Positions 23,114 through 36,627 of a stretch of DNA of 64,000 nt are shown piece by piece (within the stretch, counting starts at the first letter, position 1; each line of letters opens with the position of its first letter). The position numbers and the translations under genes were made by a program. Under the pieces are notes generated by a model. That model was not told the origin of the DNA. It ran no database searches and was given only the letters and a program-made list of their open reading frames with translations. Source of the stretch: Rhododendron vialii (taxonomy: Eukaryota; Streptophyta; Magnoliopsida; Ericales; Ericaceae); contig NC_080558.1 of assembly GCF_030253575.1 (NCBI RefSeq), forward strand, positions 2,862,001 to 2,926,000, read 5' to 3'.

Positions 23114-24800
23114 TTAAAGTTTGGGCATTCGCTCGAACTGCTGGGGACAACCTCTGAATGTGTCTCATTAATGCAAATTTGTTTGGGAATAAGCAAAGAA
23201 AGTTGATCTGGTCCAAAAAATTGTTTGTCAAACTAATTTGAGAAATGGTAGATTTTTGGAAAACCACTCGACATCTTTTGGAACGGGCGAAAACAAAAAA
23301 ATTAAATACAAAAAAGATGTTGATCTAGCGGTAATTTTTTTTATTTTTTTATGAGAAGGTGACATACAGAGTTAAACGGTTACGAGGAAGCAAATAATTG
23401 CTTGGAGTACAATTGACAAGGTTGATGACTCAATTCAAGAATAGCAAAGGTATTCAAACGTTTCCAGCTTCTTTGAGAGCTAGCTAGGGTTACAAGTGGA
23501 TTTTAAATATACGTACCGAAGACATTTCTTCTTCGAATAAATTCGATATTGTTTCTAAAATACAAAATCATGAAAATAACCCAATCCAAAGAATGCATGT
23601 CTTACCTTTGAGTTGGATCGTAAGTGGAGTGGAGTGCAATTAGTGCCTACTTTATACGTCAATGCATATGTGTAGGGTTCTATTCCCGTAAACACTTAGC
23701 CCCCCTCTCATAATCCTTTAAAATAGAGTAGATTAGGATTAATGAATGAAAAAAAAAGCCTTTGAGTTGGATCTTCTTTTACTATTAAGGGTCCACTTGA
23801 ACTAATTGTGGTACAGAATATAAAATTTTGTACAAAAATTGATTCCAAAAGATTTGACAGTTACATATTTCATAATTATGCTGATCAAAATGATGGGTTT
23901 ATTATTTTGAATGAGAGAACACATTGGATCACATAATTCTATCTCTTATCTTTATTAGATGTAACAAGGTTATCGGTTCAACCCTTATAAAGAGAAAACA
24001 GACCCGTGTTGATGCATTGAGTACGGAGATAATAGTATAATGGCAATAAAATATTGACTTTTTTTTTAATTATTTATGATTGCTCAATATTTTAAAGGTT
24101 TATGGTCAGCAACAATAATATGGCTAAGATTAATCCAGGCCCAGCCACCCAAGCATATGTGAAACGGGGAAAATTAGATAAAGAAGTGGCGGAAAATAAA
24201 AATACTGTGGAGTAAAGCAGAAATAGGTAAAAAGTCAAGGACCAAGTTTGAAAATGCAACAAATACCGCTAAAACCAAGTTTACGTTGCTTTTTGGGAAA
24301 AGTCTATTCACGCTCTAACTTTTACAGCCAACCGTAAATCGATTTGTCACATTAGCATATGATCTCCATCATTTTGGTAATTGGAAACATTCATCTCATA
24401 GAATGTGATAAAAATACTAGTTACGCCAAAACTCATATTTATCGGCTTTCGATAAATGCATTCTATGCGAGGAGTGTCCATTCGGGCCATGTCCAGGATC
24501 AAGGAGGATTGGAGACATGAATTTTTGTGTTCTAATTACTTTTGACGGGTCCTATAAGATAAACGTTTTCACTTATCGTTAATCCGAAGGAGCCCATCTC
24601 ATCAAGTGACAAATCGGTTGGAAGTTTGGTGGTAAAAATGAGGTTTTGGGCATTTGTCCATGTGGAGTGCCATAAAAAAGGAGTCTAACAGCTGTGAATC
24701 TGTGGTAGGGTAGACGGTGGTGGCCCTGGTGGGGTTATCAGTTACATCACCACGAGAAAAATCCACTCCCTCTTCCCGCCTTCCCGCTTCTTCTTAAATC
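23114..24800. other. Spacer upstream of the TCX gene
   Basis: No coding support. A short phrase (CCTTTGAGTTGGATC) occurs at about 23606 and 23758. No recognisable complete transposon. Confidence 0.45.
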
Positions 24801-24810
24801 TCGTCAGTCT

Positions 24811-24843
<33 letters not shown>

Positions 24844-24880
24844 AAAGGGTCCACTCATAGAAGAGAGAGAGAGAGAGAGA
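24811..24880. repeat. (GA)n tracts in the TCX 5' region
   Basis: Two GA/AG dinucleotide tracts (about 24811-24836 and 24863-24880) lie 80-150 bp upstream of the chosen start codon, probably in the leader. Confidence 0.9.
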
Positions 24881-24960
24881 TGGGTGAAGAGCGAGAGAAG
24901 GTAGAGAGAGAGAGAACTGAAGAGAGTGAGGGGTTTGGGAAAGAAGGTTTTGGTCTTGCA

Positions 24961-27900
24961 ATGGACACACCGAATCGGAACCAGATCACTACTCCAGTCT
25001 CTCAATTCGAGGTGATTGATTTCGTCCCAAATTTCTCAGCTTTTTGTCGAGTAAACGCGATCTGGGTTCAGTGGGTCGTGCTTGTAGTGCTTTGATGTGG
25101 TCTGCATTGGTTAATTTTTTCGGACCCTATATACGTTTTTGGTGAAAACTTTGTCCTCAATCTTAGTGAATTAGGGTTTGGATTGGCCTGGTTAGAGGGG
25201 GGTTTGTGAATTTTTTTTAGTACGGAGTATGTTTCTCTCAATTCGAGGTGGGTTGTTTGCGATCTGGGTCAAGTGGGTCGTGCTTGTTTTGCTTTGATTT
25301 GACCTTGATTCTTTACTTGTTCAGTGATTCTGACAGTTTTTGGTACGGGGATTGTTTTATTTTTGGTGAATAACGGCTGAATTTCGTAATGAAAACTGTT
25401 GGATTTTGTCCTCATTCTTAGTGAACTAGGGTTTGGTTGGCTGGTTCAAGGATTGTTGTGTGATTTTATATGTTTCTGTTGGGCTTAAACTGAATTCTGG
25501 CGTTAGGAATTGGCGAAATTTTCCCTTTTTGTTGGTTTTTGCGATCTGGGTCGAGTGGGCCGTGCTTGTTTTGCTTTGCTTTGACATTGATGAGTTATTT
25601 GTTCAAAGATTCTTGACAGTTTTTTGTACTGGGTTTGGTTCATTTTTGGTGAAAAAACGAATCTTTTCTTCAATTTAGTGGATTAGGGTTCGGATTGGTT
25701 GGCTAGAGGGTTTTGTGTTTGTTTTTTTGTTTCTGTTGGGCTTGGGCTGAAATCTTCAGGGATTGGCATAATTTGGGTCTGAATTTTGTGCAGTTCGGCC
25801 TATGGATTCAGTGCAATCGGAGTTTGGTCCAAAAAATTGTTTTTTTTGTTATTTTTCAAGATCTTGGACAATTGGGTTGTGCATGTAGTTTACCAGTAGT
25901 TATGAAACTCTCTGCTCTTTGCTTGGTTTCTTTTTCTTTTAAAATGTATATTGTTGAATCATATTTATTATGGAAGATCTCGATGCATGCTGGTTCTTCA
26001 TTTTTTTTTTTTTAGATGTTGGCAGTTATGTATATTAGACTTTGACTGAATTCTTCTTGGGTTCGCTATTGTTTTGCCTGAATTCTGTGCGGGTTTGATC
26101 TGTGCATTCAGTAGAATAGGGTTTGGTTCTGTTGATTTATGTATTCTGCAGTTATTCAACAGCATTGCACCATTGAAGATCTTCAAGTATACTACTTGTT
26201 CTATTTCTAGCGGCGTTTTAGAAAATAGTTTGCTAAGTGGCTATCCAAATTTGATTTTGTTTATGTTCATAGTCAGACTTTTTCATTTATTGCGTCTATC
26301 ATTTTGATTCACATTTCAAACTTTTGATGCCTTCTACAGACAAATTTTATGTTTAACAGTTGACTTAATGCTACATGATTACTGTGTCTCTTTCTCTTTT
26401 TGCATGAGGAAATTTAATTTGAGAAATTGGTGTTTTCAGCATTGCCTCCTCAGGTGAAGTTTGAGGCAACATGACAGTACTTCCAATTGCTACATGTACT
26501 ACTGAGATATAAGCCTTTAAATATTTTTATGTACTTGTTAAACAAGCATCAATCACAGCCTAATAAATTACATGGAACCATGGAAGGCCTCTATGTTTTA
26601 TGTTCTTGCTGTCTAAATGGATGAAATGACAAACCATTTAGGCATCTACTTATGTCTTCTTATTTTCCATTTACATAGTGGTTGGTTTTCTCTCGGTCTT
26701 CCTATACAAATGGAACAAAACATTGGATCTGAATTTCACTTTCATTGTACAACTTCTGATGTTTATGCATTGTTGAAGTATTTGATTTATTGCGAACTCT
26801 TTTTCGCTAATGAAGTTTGCATTGACTTACGTAGTGTGTTCAAAGTCCTATTGGTGTGTCCCATTGTTCTCTCCTACCCCACATTTCTTCTGAGCTGAAC
26901 ACAATTGTTTTTTGGCTTGTTGCAGGACTCGCCCGTCTTTAATTACATCAACAGTCTTTCTCCTATCAAGACGGTTAAGTCTACACGTATTAGCCATACA
27001 TTGAACTCATTTAGTTTTGCAACTCTACCGTCTATTTTTACTTCACCCCATGTCAGTTCACTCAAGGAAACTAGATTCTTAAGAAGGTAACCATCCATCT
27101 TACTTGCAGTCAACTCATACAATATTATGAAGTATATGACCTCATTTTCTGATTTTTGTTATCTTATTGTTAATGGTTTCGGGTTCATTTCAGACATCAG
27201 TTCTCAGATCCATCAAAACCAGAGTTTTCTTCCGATAATGAGAACAAATGTGGTGCAATTGAAGGGGTTATGGATGTTGCTCATAACATTGATGAGCCGC
27301 AGCAATATTTTGATCAAAGGAGTTCCATTGATGAAGCTGAGCCAACTTATGAGTGTTCAGAGCTAGCAATTGAGGTCTCGCAAACCCTGATCTATGATTG
27401 TGGTAGCCCTGTTTGTAGTGCAACACCCTGCAATGAGATTGAATCTAAATATGTGTCAGAATTTGCTGGTACATCGAGCTCAGGTCTGCCATCTGCTCAA
27501 GAGGCCTCTGAAACAGGTTTCTTAGGAAATGGGGTGCAGTTAGAAGGGATAAGTATGACTGAGAACAATACTGAAGGCGCAGGACGTGATTGGGAGAGCA
27601 TGATATCTGGTGCGGCTGGTTTATTAGTATTTGATTCACCTGATGAAGGAGAGGCTTTTAAGGGTCTTTTCCGGAAACCACTGGATTCTGGAACAAGGTT
27701 ACGTACTTCTCTTATGTCGGAGTTCACTCAAGATGAAAGTACACAATCTCTTGATCAGGTTGGGCTCGAACATTGTGAATCAGAAAATCCTTGCTCTCAA
27801 GTAGGAGAAGAAGGCCGTCTGAATGTAATGGAGGCAACTGGAGATATCCTCGCTAGTTCTTGTCCGCATTCACATGTGCCTGAGCCAAGTGAACAAATCG

Positions 27901-30900
27901 ATAATGAGGTGAGATATTGTGCTTTATTTGCTAGCGGGGTAAAAGTATCAAGTACCACCAGTGCATTATGGCCCTTTTGTCTCCTCTTTTGACGGTTCTG
28001 GATCAGAATATCTACTCTAGTACAGATGCACACTATTTTTGTGTTGGTTAGCATGCAAAGCTAGGCGCTGATATTCATCATCGGTCAAAAATCAACATGT
28101 GCTAAAATAGTTGACTTAGCAAAAAATATTTTGGTATCAGATAGCTGACTACGTATCAATTATGTGTGGGATAGCTCTGCCATTATGTGCTTGCTTTATC
28201 TTATGTCCAGTGCTATGGTGATTGGAGACCATAATTCTCTCTGTCCCCTAAAGGAAGTTTCTTCTAGAGTCCATTTTTTGTTTTCTTCCAATAGAATGGG
28301 TCTGCGAAATATATTCCACTTAAACTTTTCAGGGAAATTCCCCTTTACCCATTCTAGGATTATTACTGTTATTCATTGGGAGAAATATCGTATGATCTCC
28401 CTTTTCTTAACTAAGTCAGAGAAATCAGGAGTCATGAAGCAATGCAGGGCTGCAGGCTTTACGTCACTTTCTAGATGCTTAGATTCTTGTCAGAAATCCC
28501 ATGTTGCCTCTCCCCATGTGAATCTTGTGGTCATTAAACTGCACTATTGAGGTTGCTCTTGAGTTTGTATCAAGATGTTAGCTAAGCTGCTGTATACCCC
28601 ACCTCCTTATCCTTCATGTTGAATTGTAGAGCTTTTTGGTTAACTCAAGTTGCAGCTGTAAACACTTCTATGTTGTTTGTTGTATGGAAGAATATGTTGC
28701 TTCAAAATGTTTGACATAGCATGGTTATTTTATGTGTTTTTACAGCCAAATCCTAATTTGCATCGTGGCATTAGGAGGCGCTGTCTGGTGTTTGAGATAG
28801 GTGGAGCTTGCAACAAGCATTTAGGCGATAGTTCTAGCTCTTGCTCTTCCTTTTTATCACGATCTGATGTCAACATTGAGTCCAACGTCAAGCAGCTGGT
28901 TCCTATAAAGACTGGCACAGAGTCTTCACGCCGCATTCTACCTGGAATTGGTTTGCACTTAAATGCTCTTGCGAGGACTTCAAAGAACTACAGCATCAGC
29001 AGTCATGAAGTTTTGACTACTGATCAAGAATATCTTGATAAATCTCCGGCAGTGACTTCTATGGAAATGCGCATCATTCCTTATGAAAATGGAGGTCAGG
29101 GTATAGAAGATACTTCTCAGGCATCTGGGTATATAGCTAATGAAGAGTTCAATCAGAATAGTCCAAAAAAGAAGAGGCATGTACAGTAGTTCACTTATTC
29201 TGGATTTGGATGATTATGAAACATGTTGTTTTTGGTTGCCTCAGTTTTCATAGTACATATTTATTTTCAGGCGTAAGCTGGAAACTGCTGGAGAGAGTGA
29301 AGGCTGTAAGCGGTGTAACTGTAAGAAATCAAAATGCTTGAAACTGTAAGCTCTTGGATTCCTTTAAGTTGCCATTACATTGCTTTGTGCATTTTCCACT
29401 TACTAGTCACATGATTGCATCTTCTCCTTTTCAGTCGTGACATTCTCTTTGGGTTTGTTTGGTGCATAAATCTAACTTATTTATTGTAGTGTTTAGCCAA
29501 GATGGTAATCTACTAATAATATTCAATTGCTTGTTAATGATTGGTGTCTCATTGTGGCTCCCTTGAGTTTTTAATATTGTTGAGACTTCTAGCATGCAGA
29601 TGTAACGTACAACATTCAATAGAAAGCAGAAAAGATAGAGATAACAAGTTGCTCACATGAAATTGAGGGTCAATCAAATTTTGAAACACAAAATAGAAGT
29701 CTCAACATTTGGTAGTACTTAATTGTTTGCCTGTTGACTTCCTTCTAGCACTTGTAGAATTAGAATCTGACTAACTAAAAAAACAAAGCTTGTTGATGCC
29801 ACATTACCAATGTTCCAATGAAACATGCCTTAAAGCCGCAATGAAGTTATGCTCACGAATCATGATTCACCTATTGAGCTTCTGAATGCAGTTATTGTGA
29901 ATGCTTTGCTGCTGGCGTCTATTGTGTGGAGCCATGTTCATGTATAGATTGCTTCAACAAGCCTGTTCACGAAGATACTGTCCTTTCGACTCGTAAACAG
30001 ATCGAATCTCGAAATCCCCTTGCATTTGCTCCTAAAGTAATTAGGAGCTCCGATTCTGTGCCAGAAGTTGGGGTTAGCAAGCTATATCTGGCTTTGCAAT
30101 TTGACATACTTTGACTTGCCTTTTGATTCTTTTGCATGGCTATCATTTAACGTGGTGTTGCTCTCTCAGGATGAATCAAGCAAGACTCCAGCTTCAGCAA
30201 GGCACAAAAGAGGATGCAATTGCAAGAAATCTGGCTGCCTGAAGAAGTACTGTGAATGCTTCCAGGTTCGGTTGCTTGATCTCTTCTCCATTTGTTTCCC
30301 CAGTTTTGCTTCTTTTCCTTTGTGGATTCTATAAGTTCTTGCTGTTTCTTGCCGTCTGATATGCAAATGATTCTTTCCTTTAAAAGGGTGGTGTTGGATG
30401 CTCCGTTAACTGCAGATGTGAAGGGTGTAAGAATGCATTCGGTACAAAGGATGGTGAGCACGCCCCTTTCAAGTTTTGTTTTAGTTGATCAATGCCTCTT
30501 TAAGCTTTAATGAAGAATCTTTAGCCTACTTTCTACAAATTTATATTCTTCACTTCTTTATGCGGAGTTTGGATGATTTAGATGTGAATTGATAGTGACA
30601 TGGAAGAAAAGCAGAAGGTAAAGCAAGATTTGAAAAGATACTGAAGTGAAGAAGATAAATTTGTTTCTTCGATCCCCCCATCATTTTCCTCTCTCTTCCT
30701 TGAACCTTTTGCAAGTTCATGGTCCTAACTAAGCCTTAAAAATCCTAGTGTTTCGTCTCTTGAGTCGGCATTCCTTTTTACTTGCCTTCTACATCTTTTG
30801 CTATCTTTTGTATCGTTTTATGATTTCATCCGATGCAACAATGCATAGCAGTTGTTTTCAGTTTGAAATATTGTCTCCCTGGAATTTAGGGTCTGCTTTA

Positions 30901-31494
30901 ATAGGAGCAGAAGCTGAGCTGGAAGAAGAAGAAGAAGAAACAGAGACATATGAAAAGACCGTTGTAAACAAAAGTTTACAGAAGAATGTAATTCAGAACA
31001 GTGTAGAGCAGAATCCAGACTATGCTCTTCCAGCAACACCTTTACGGTGTGGCAGGTATAAATCTAGCTCTTCTTTACCCAAGATATTTATTCCTACAAA
31101 TATTTGTTTTTGGTTTTGACTTTGCTTTAATATTCGGTGACTCAGAGAATTGGTTCGACTCCCATTTTCCTCTAAGAGCAAGCCACCGCGATCTTCATTT
31201 CTTTCCATCGGATCCTCTTCCAGTTTTTATGGTAGCCAAAAGTTTGGAAAGCCGAACTTCTTACCTCAACCCAAGTTTGAGAAGCGAATCCAAGCTGTTC
31301 CGGAAGACGAAATGCCTGAGCTTCTTCAAGGGAACTGCTCTCCCATCAGCGGTATCAAATCTGCTTCCCCAAACAGCAAGAGAGTCTCTCCTCCACATTG
31401 CAGTGACTTTGGGGTGTCCCCTGGCCGGAGGAGCAGCCGGAAGTTGATATTGCGGTCTATTCCTTCATTTCCTTCTCTCAACCCCAAGGATTGA
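24961..31494 (+). CDS. TCX2: TSO1/TCX-type CXC (CRC) domain protein, 10 exons, 763 aa
   Basis: Nuclear DNA-binding protein of the tesmin/TSO1-like CXC family; relatives (TSO1, SOL1/TCX3, SOL2/TCX2, animal LIN54) bind CHR-like promoter sites and, in DREAM-type complexes, control cell-cycle and flower or stem-cell divisions. Exons: 24961-25011, 26926-27086, 27194-27908, 28746-29176, 29271-29345, 29892-30072, 30170-30265, 30387-30453, 30890-31055, 31146-31494; total 2292 nt in frame. Two cysteine-rich CXC motifs: residues 465-498 ([19 protein letters not shown]...) and 554-584 ([16 protein letters not shown]...), joined by the conserved RNPLAFAPK at 518-526. N-terminal [14 protein letters not shown] is a family signature. 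Intron 4 must use a GC donor. An in-frame ATG at 24880 could extend the protein by 27 residues of low-complexity Glu/Arg-rich sequence; MDTP at 24961 fits the family better. Whether it is TCX2 or TCX3/TSO1 is uncertain. Confidence 0.93.
29177..29270 (+). other. GC-AG intron in the TCX gene
   Basis: Exon 4 ends ...AAGAAGAG and the intron begins GCATGT; the acceptor is TTTTCAG at 29270. Only this joint keeps frame and restores the family sequence KKKRRKLE. The nearby GT (29181/29182) would give an in-frame TAA right after the junction. GC-AG introns are a known minor class with a U2-type donor. Confidence 0.8.
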
Positions 31495-33033
31495 AAGGTT
31501 AAATCATCACATCAGTGAACTCGAGACGAAGTTGTTTAATCTTCAGTGTAGTTATTTGAGCTGTGTTGTTATATGTAGTAGTTGTATGTTATTTGAGTTT
31601 GTGTCATGTATAATATTACAGCAGTCCTAATAACGAATAATTTGCTTCAGTTAAGTAGTGAAATTCTAGTGGCCTCTCCAAATGTTTGTTTTTCTTTCTC
31701 ATTTCATGGATTTTGAATTTGCTGAGCCACAGAGAGATGCAGGGAAAAGAGAAACCATTGTGGACTAGAATGTGGCGTGCAAAATTTATCAAGTAATTTA
31801 GGACTGCAAATGAGCCGAGTAGTAGTCTTCAAATTTGCCAAGCCATAATAGTAGATTTGTCTGAGCCCAGAGTTTTTATACACTTGATAATATGAAAGAG
31901 TCGAACATGAAAGAGAGTTTTAAAGATTCAATTAATGCCTGCTTAGTTGATGAACATGGGGATGATGCTGTGTGGCACAGTGCTGTGCACATTCGGACTG
32001 TTCGTTTGGCAATCTAACAATCCAAATCCTATTTCTACCATCCACGCATTCGAGCCGTTCATTGGCGAGATGAAATTTTGACCGTGGATTGCCGAATGGA
32101 CGGTCTGGTTAAGAGTCTGCGAAACTCGTAAAAAGATCAACCATATATGAAAAGAAAAGAAATACTACGAAAGATCCAATGGAAGGCATAACATTTGCCT
32201 GTGAGCTTAGTCAAATTTTGTCCAATTTAACTCGGGCTGGAGAACGTGTCAAGCTGTAGATTTTCAAGCTTAGTTTGAAATTTAGCGAGCTTCAAAATTA
32301 TATTTAACCATGACATTTATTATACTTTGGTAGCCTCAAATGAGTTCTACTCGAGCTGATAACAAGAATGAATTCTTTTACATGTCATAAGCAAAATGAG
32401 CATACCTCGTTCAAGTTTTAAAAGCCTAACGAGCTTCAACTTATATGCAAGTTTGATTTGTTTACGTGACAAACCAACCTCAAACAAGTCGAATATGAGC
32501 TCAAAATCAAGTAATATCATTAGAAGAAACAACGACAAGACCAAACTTTATCAAAGGGATCTGGAGATAGATCTCACAGGTTTCATTATCGACAGATCGT
32601 TACCTTTTTCACTTCCTCCTTCAAGGAAACTAGGGATGGAGTTACTACACTACCATTGAAAATGGCTGCAATGAACTTCTCAATCCACCTAAAAACTTTG
32701 GGATAGCAAACAAAGACCCCAAAAAATCCGAAGGCAGGTTGAAAATTTAAGACAAATGATTTCACTCATGCCATGTACACGAAAAACAAATCATCGGGGT
32801 AGAAATCAAACATATCACGTCTATTTCAGAGGGGTTTACATAAGCGATACTAGAAATTGACCACATTAAGGGAGAAAAAAAAGGCACGGAAGTGTGTTCT
32901 CCTCGAGATCAAAATTCTGACTACATAATACGAATTCACTTAAAATCTAGTTTGTTCCTTCATCAGAGCATGAAGCAGCTCAATAACTTAAAACGAAAAA
33001 TGAAAGCATATTCCTTTTAACTTCATTTAAGCT
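31495..33033. other. Intergenic space between convergent TCX and RPS3A genes
   Basis: Holds the 3' ends of both genes. Around 31957-32105 is a diverged inverted-repeat fragment starting GGGATGATGCTGTG, the same terminal motif as the MITE at 55639-55819. About 32200-32510 holds degenerate GAGCTCG-type repeat. No gene seen. Confidence 0.5.
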
Positions 33034-33148
33034 TTACTCAGCTGCTGCTCCCTCTTCAGGCACAGGATCCTCAGCAGGCCTTTCCATTTTCACTCCAACA
33101 TCCTCAGTAGAATAATCACCGTGAACCTACATCACCATGCCACATTTC

Positions 33149-33223
<75 letters not shown>

Positions 33224-36200
33224 CTCCATCAACTTGCTAAGATCAAACTTAGGAGCTTTCAAGATCTTCACTTTACGAATGAACACATTTTGGAGAGGAT
33301 AGATGCTAGATGTTGCTTTCTCAATCTCCCTGCCAATTGATTCAGGAATGAATTTGAGGACCAAATCCTTCAGATCACAAGATTGTGACTGGTTTACCAT
33401 GATCTCCCGCATCTTTTGGCGGATCTGAGAAAATGGATGAGAATAAAGAGAAAAACAATTAATAATAAACCTTGCATCGGTATCTGCCATGCCATGGAAC
33501 AACAAAAACTAAAAAAATGAGCTATATAAGACTTGCATCAGTATCTGCAATAAAATCAAAGTCATTCCATTAACAACGCTCTGTTTGTTTGACCGATGAC
33601 CAGATATGAGCATCGGTTCGGGGTTACATCCAAGGGGATCACGACCCAGATCAACTACCCCTAGGAGAAAGAATTATTGCTGGTCAGCATATTTGATTTC
33701 TTCAAAGGTGTAAAAACTCAGTTCAAGTTGGTGTTCGTTGAAATTGTTACTGCGTGGATTAAATATGCATTGGACACATTATACCCCAGAGTACAGGATA
33801 TACAAAACCGAGAGGGTGTGATATATAATCCCATCACTCTTATGGCCGATAGGAATGCATAGTAAGGGACTACATATCCGTTCACCTACTAGTCACATAA
33901 AAGCAGACAGGCTCGAAATATTTATCAAGATGTCCTGTAGGACCCGTTTGTTTCTCCAGATCAAAACATTGGACTGGACTATAAATCTAACAGGATCATA
34001 TCCTGCATTTTTAGAACACTTGTAGTCATTATTTTAAACCATTCAAGATTTTATTCAACAAGAAATGAGATAACAATAACTAAAGGGATATTAATCCCCT
34101 CCTTACTGCTAATCCGATTGGACGCTAATCCGATTGGATTACCAATCCGCTATATAGCCTATATCCCTTCACTATTAATCCAACAAAGAACTGGACAAGG
34201 CTCTGTAGCAATGCTTTATAGATGAACAAACAATTGTATAACAGAAATAACAAAAAAGGAAAAGCAATAGGTTGTAGCAATTCTACAGTTTCTACCTGCT
34301 TTATCTGGCTCGATTGTGCATAACAGGTTCTCTTCTGCTGGTTTACACGCTTCTTAGTGAACCCAATGCAGAACAACCTTAAAGTAAAGTTGTCAGTTGT
34401 TTTCACATCAACGTGAGCCTCGATCAATGTTTGCCACTTGCGCACCAGCGACCTCAGCTTGTCAGTGGTAAAATCCATTCCCTGAGATTTCCAGAAAATA
34501 ATTACCAGACATACACACAAATTAAAGATTGGAGAAATTGTAAGTGACACTTGTGATCTTTATCATACCCAAAAGTTGGTCAGAACATTTTTTCCTTGAA
34601 CATCCTCAGCTCTCAGTCTGATCTTTCTGTAGGAATGATCCTCATCACCTTGAAGGTCAGCCAAGGAGACTTCGAAAACACGGTGTTTGAGTCCTTCTGA
34701 AGCAATCTGATACAGAACATAACTCAGAACATGGGCATAATGCCAAAACCTAATGCACAAATCAAGGTACTAAATGCCTTGCAAAGAGAGTTGTAACTTT
34801 AATAGTATCAGCACTCAAACCTCTCAACATTCAATGCTCGATTATTATATTTCAAAAGCATAGAAGCTTCATAATGGTAGTAGTAATGTAAAAGGAAGAC
34901 TGGACAAGTAACAACAAACACAGATGAACCTAAACCATCACTCTTTCTAGCATCTGCAATTCCCATTCGATGACATTTTGTTACACTAATACAATATGTA
35001 TTACATAACAGAGGAAGGCTTCTGGTGTTGAATATGTATAGGAATCAGATCATATTTTAAACCAAATTCATAATTTGTGGTCTTGCAAAACATAGGCAAC
35101 ATTGGCAACTCAAAAGTCTATTGGATTCTGAATTTAGAGCAATTTCATACTCCCAAAATGGAAATAGATGGAGGGTATATTGCACAAGAATCTAAAACGA
35201 TGTGGATGTATTTATCAGTCATTTCGGGCACCTTAAATCTGAACACAAGGCAAGAGGAAGATAAACACATGAGCGATATTGTAGAACAACTCAAGCTTTT
35301 TAGAGAACCCAAAGAGAAGGCCCCATGATAGTGGTAACAGTAATACTAATTATTTTTCCATGGTTCTGACAAAAACCGCATAGGTAATTTGGATAACAAC
35401 AAAGAAAATTTGATACTACGCAGGATTTTCAAAAGTAAAAGACCAATCGGGACCACTCGGAACAAACCAATGCCAGTTACACTCGAAAAACAGATCACAA
35501 TCCAAAAGTAATCAAACTGAAATGCTATAATATTACATTTTTTCACAAACTTAATATACAAAGTCATGGCCCTTAATATTCTAATATACAGGCTTGATGG
35601 GTCCCAAGACTCATGAACAAAGCCCAAGTATGAAGATTGGAATAGCAAAATCCCTTGACTATTGGGCTCCTATATTCAGATACCTACGGTACCAAAAGCT
35701 CTTCCATTTGCCGAAATCACATTATTACCTTTGTCCCTTGAGTTCTGGTGACGAGAGTTTTCCCAACATTCCGGACGGTAAAGAGGGATGGAGCCTTGAT
35801 ATCATACCAATCTTTCTTCGTGAATGGATCAGCTCTGTTCACACCAAAAACACCATAAATCATTTTCATACATACCCATACCACAAAATCAATGATATAC
35901 CACCATCATCCAAATAGCTTAAATTCAGATATGATAGTTATGGATTTCAACATTGGGTTTTGAAGCATCATCTTAATGAAATGAAAATGACAATTTGATA
36001 GGTGTGATAAGATAGGGGAAGGAGCCAATGACAAAATATCATTGTTTTTGTAAAATTCACTCCATTTCTCACCAAATCACTCAATCCAAATGAGTGATTA
36101 GGCAAGAAACTCAAATCCTCTCATTTCTTTCCTTTTCTCATCAAATCCCTCACTCCAAAGAAGCTACCATGATAAGTTCTCAATTTACACAAGGAACCAA

Positions 36201-36543
36201 ATAAATAAACATCTCTTTCTACCTCTAACCCATCTTCCACTCTAGTTTCCAAACAACCCACAGCTAAATCTGTTACCTTGTTGTTGAATTCTAAACCAAG
36301 CCTAAGGAAATTTAGTGAACTTAAATAGCTGCACATATTAGATTCAGGTTCCAGATGCTCACGCTTTCTTCTTTCCTCCTTTCTTTCCCTTCGAAATCCT
36401 CTTGTTCTTCCTGAGAGGTACAAAAATGTTTAGGTCAGCAGCAGTTAAAATGCATGCACGCACACATAAGATCTATGAACGGGGACGTCTACGTAAACAT
36501 ACATATGAGAGAGAGAGAGAGAGAGAGAGTACCCGACGGCCAT
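33034..36543 (-). CDS. RPS3A: Small-subunit ribosomal protein eS1 (S3a), 7 exons, 260 aa
   Basis: Structural protein of the cytosolic 40S ribosomal subunit, near the mRNA exit site. Exons: 36533-36543, 36363-36410, 35729-35834, 34569-34706, 34296-34481, 33224-33424, 33034-33126; 783 nt, all GT-AG, frame closed. The start [19 protein letters not shown] is the family N-terminus, and blocks such as [50 protein letters not shown] and [11 protein letters not shown] are unmistakable; length equals the usual 260-262 aa. The first coding exon is only 11 nt (M-A-V plus two bases). Introns 1 and 6 carry (CT)n tracts within a few bases of the donor. It is head-to-head with TPR3 (1.1 kb apart). Confidence 0.97.
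33151..33219. repeat. (GA)n microsatellite in RPS3A intron 6
   Basis: About 34 GA units. On the gene strand it is (CT)n and begins right after the donor GTAAGT (33223-33218). The opposite end lies about 25 bp from the exon 7 acceptor, so the tract nearly fills the 97-bp intron. Confidence 0.95.
36506..36529. repeat. (GA)n microsatellite in RPS3A intron 1
   Basis: On the gene strand (CT)n begins 3-4 bases after the donor GT of the 11-nt first coding exon. Confidence 0.95.
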
Positions 36544-36627
36544 TGTTGAGCGAGTGAGGAATCACTGCGAGCTCAGCGACGGCTCTCTGTGGGAAGAGGC
36601 ACTGAGGCAGCACTTCGTTAATTCCTC

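Noticed and set aside
29181-29182. Canonical GT donor for TCX intron 4
   Set aside because: It gives an in-frame TAA immediately after joining to 29271; the GC donor at 29177 restores the family sequence.
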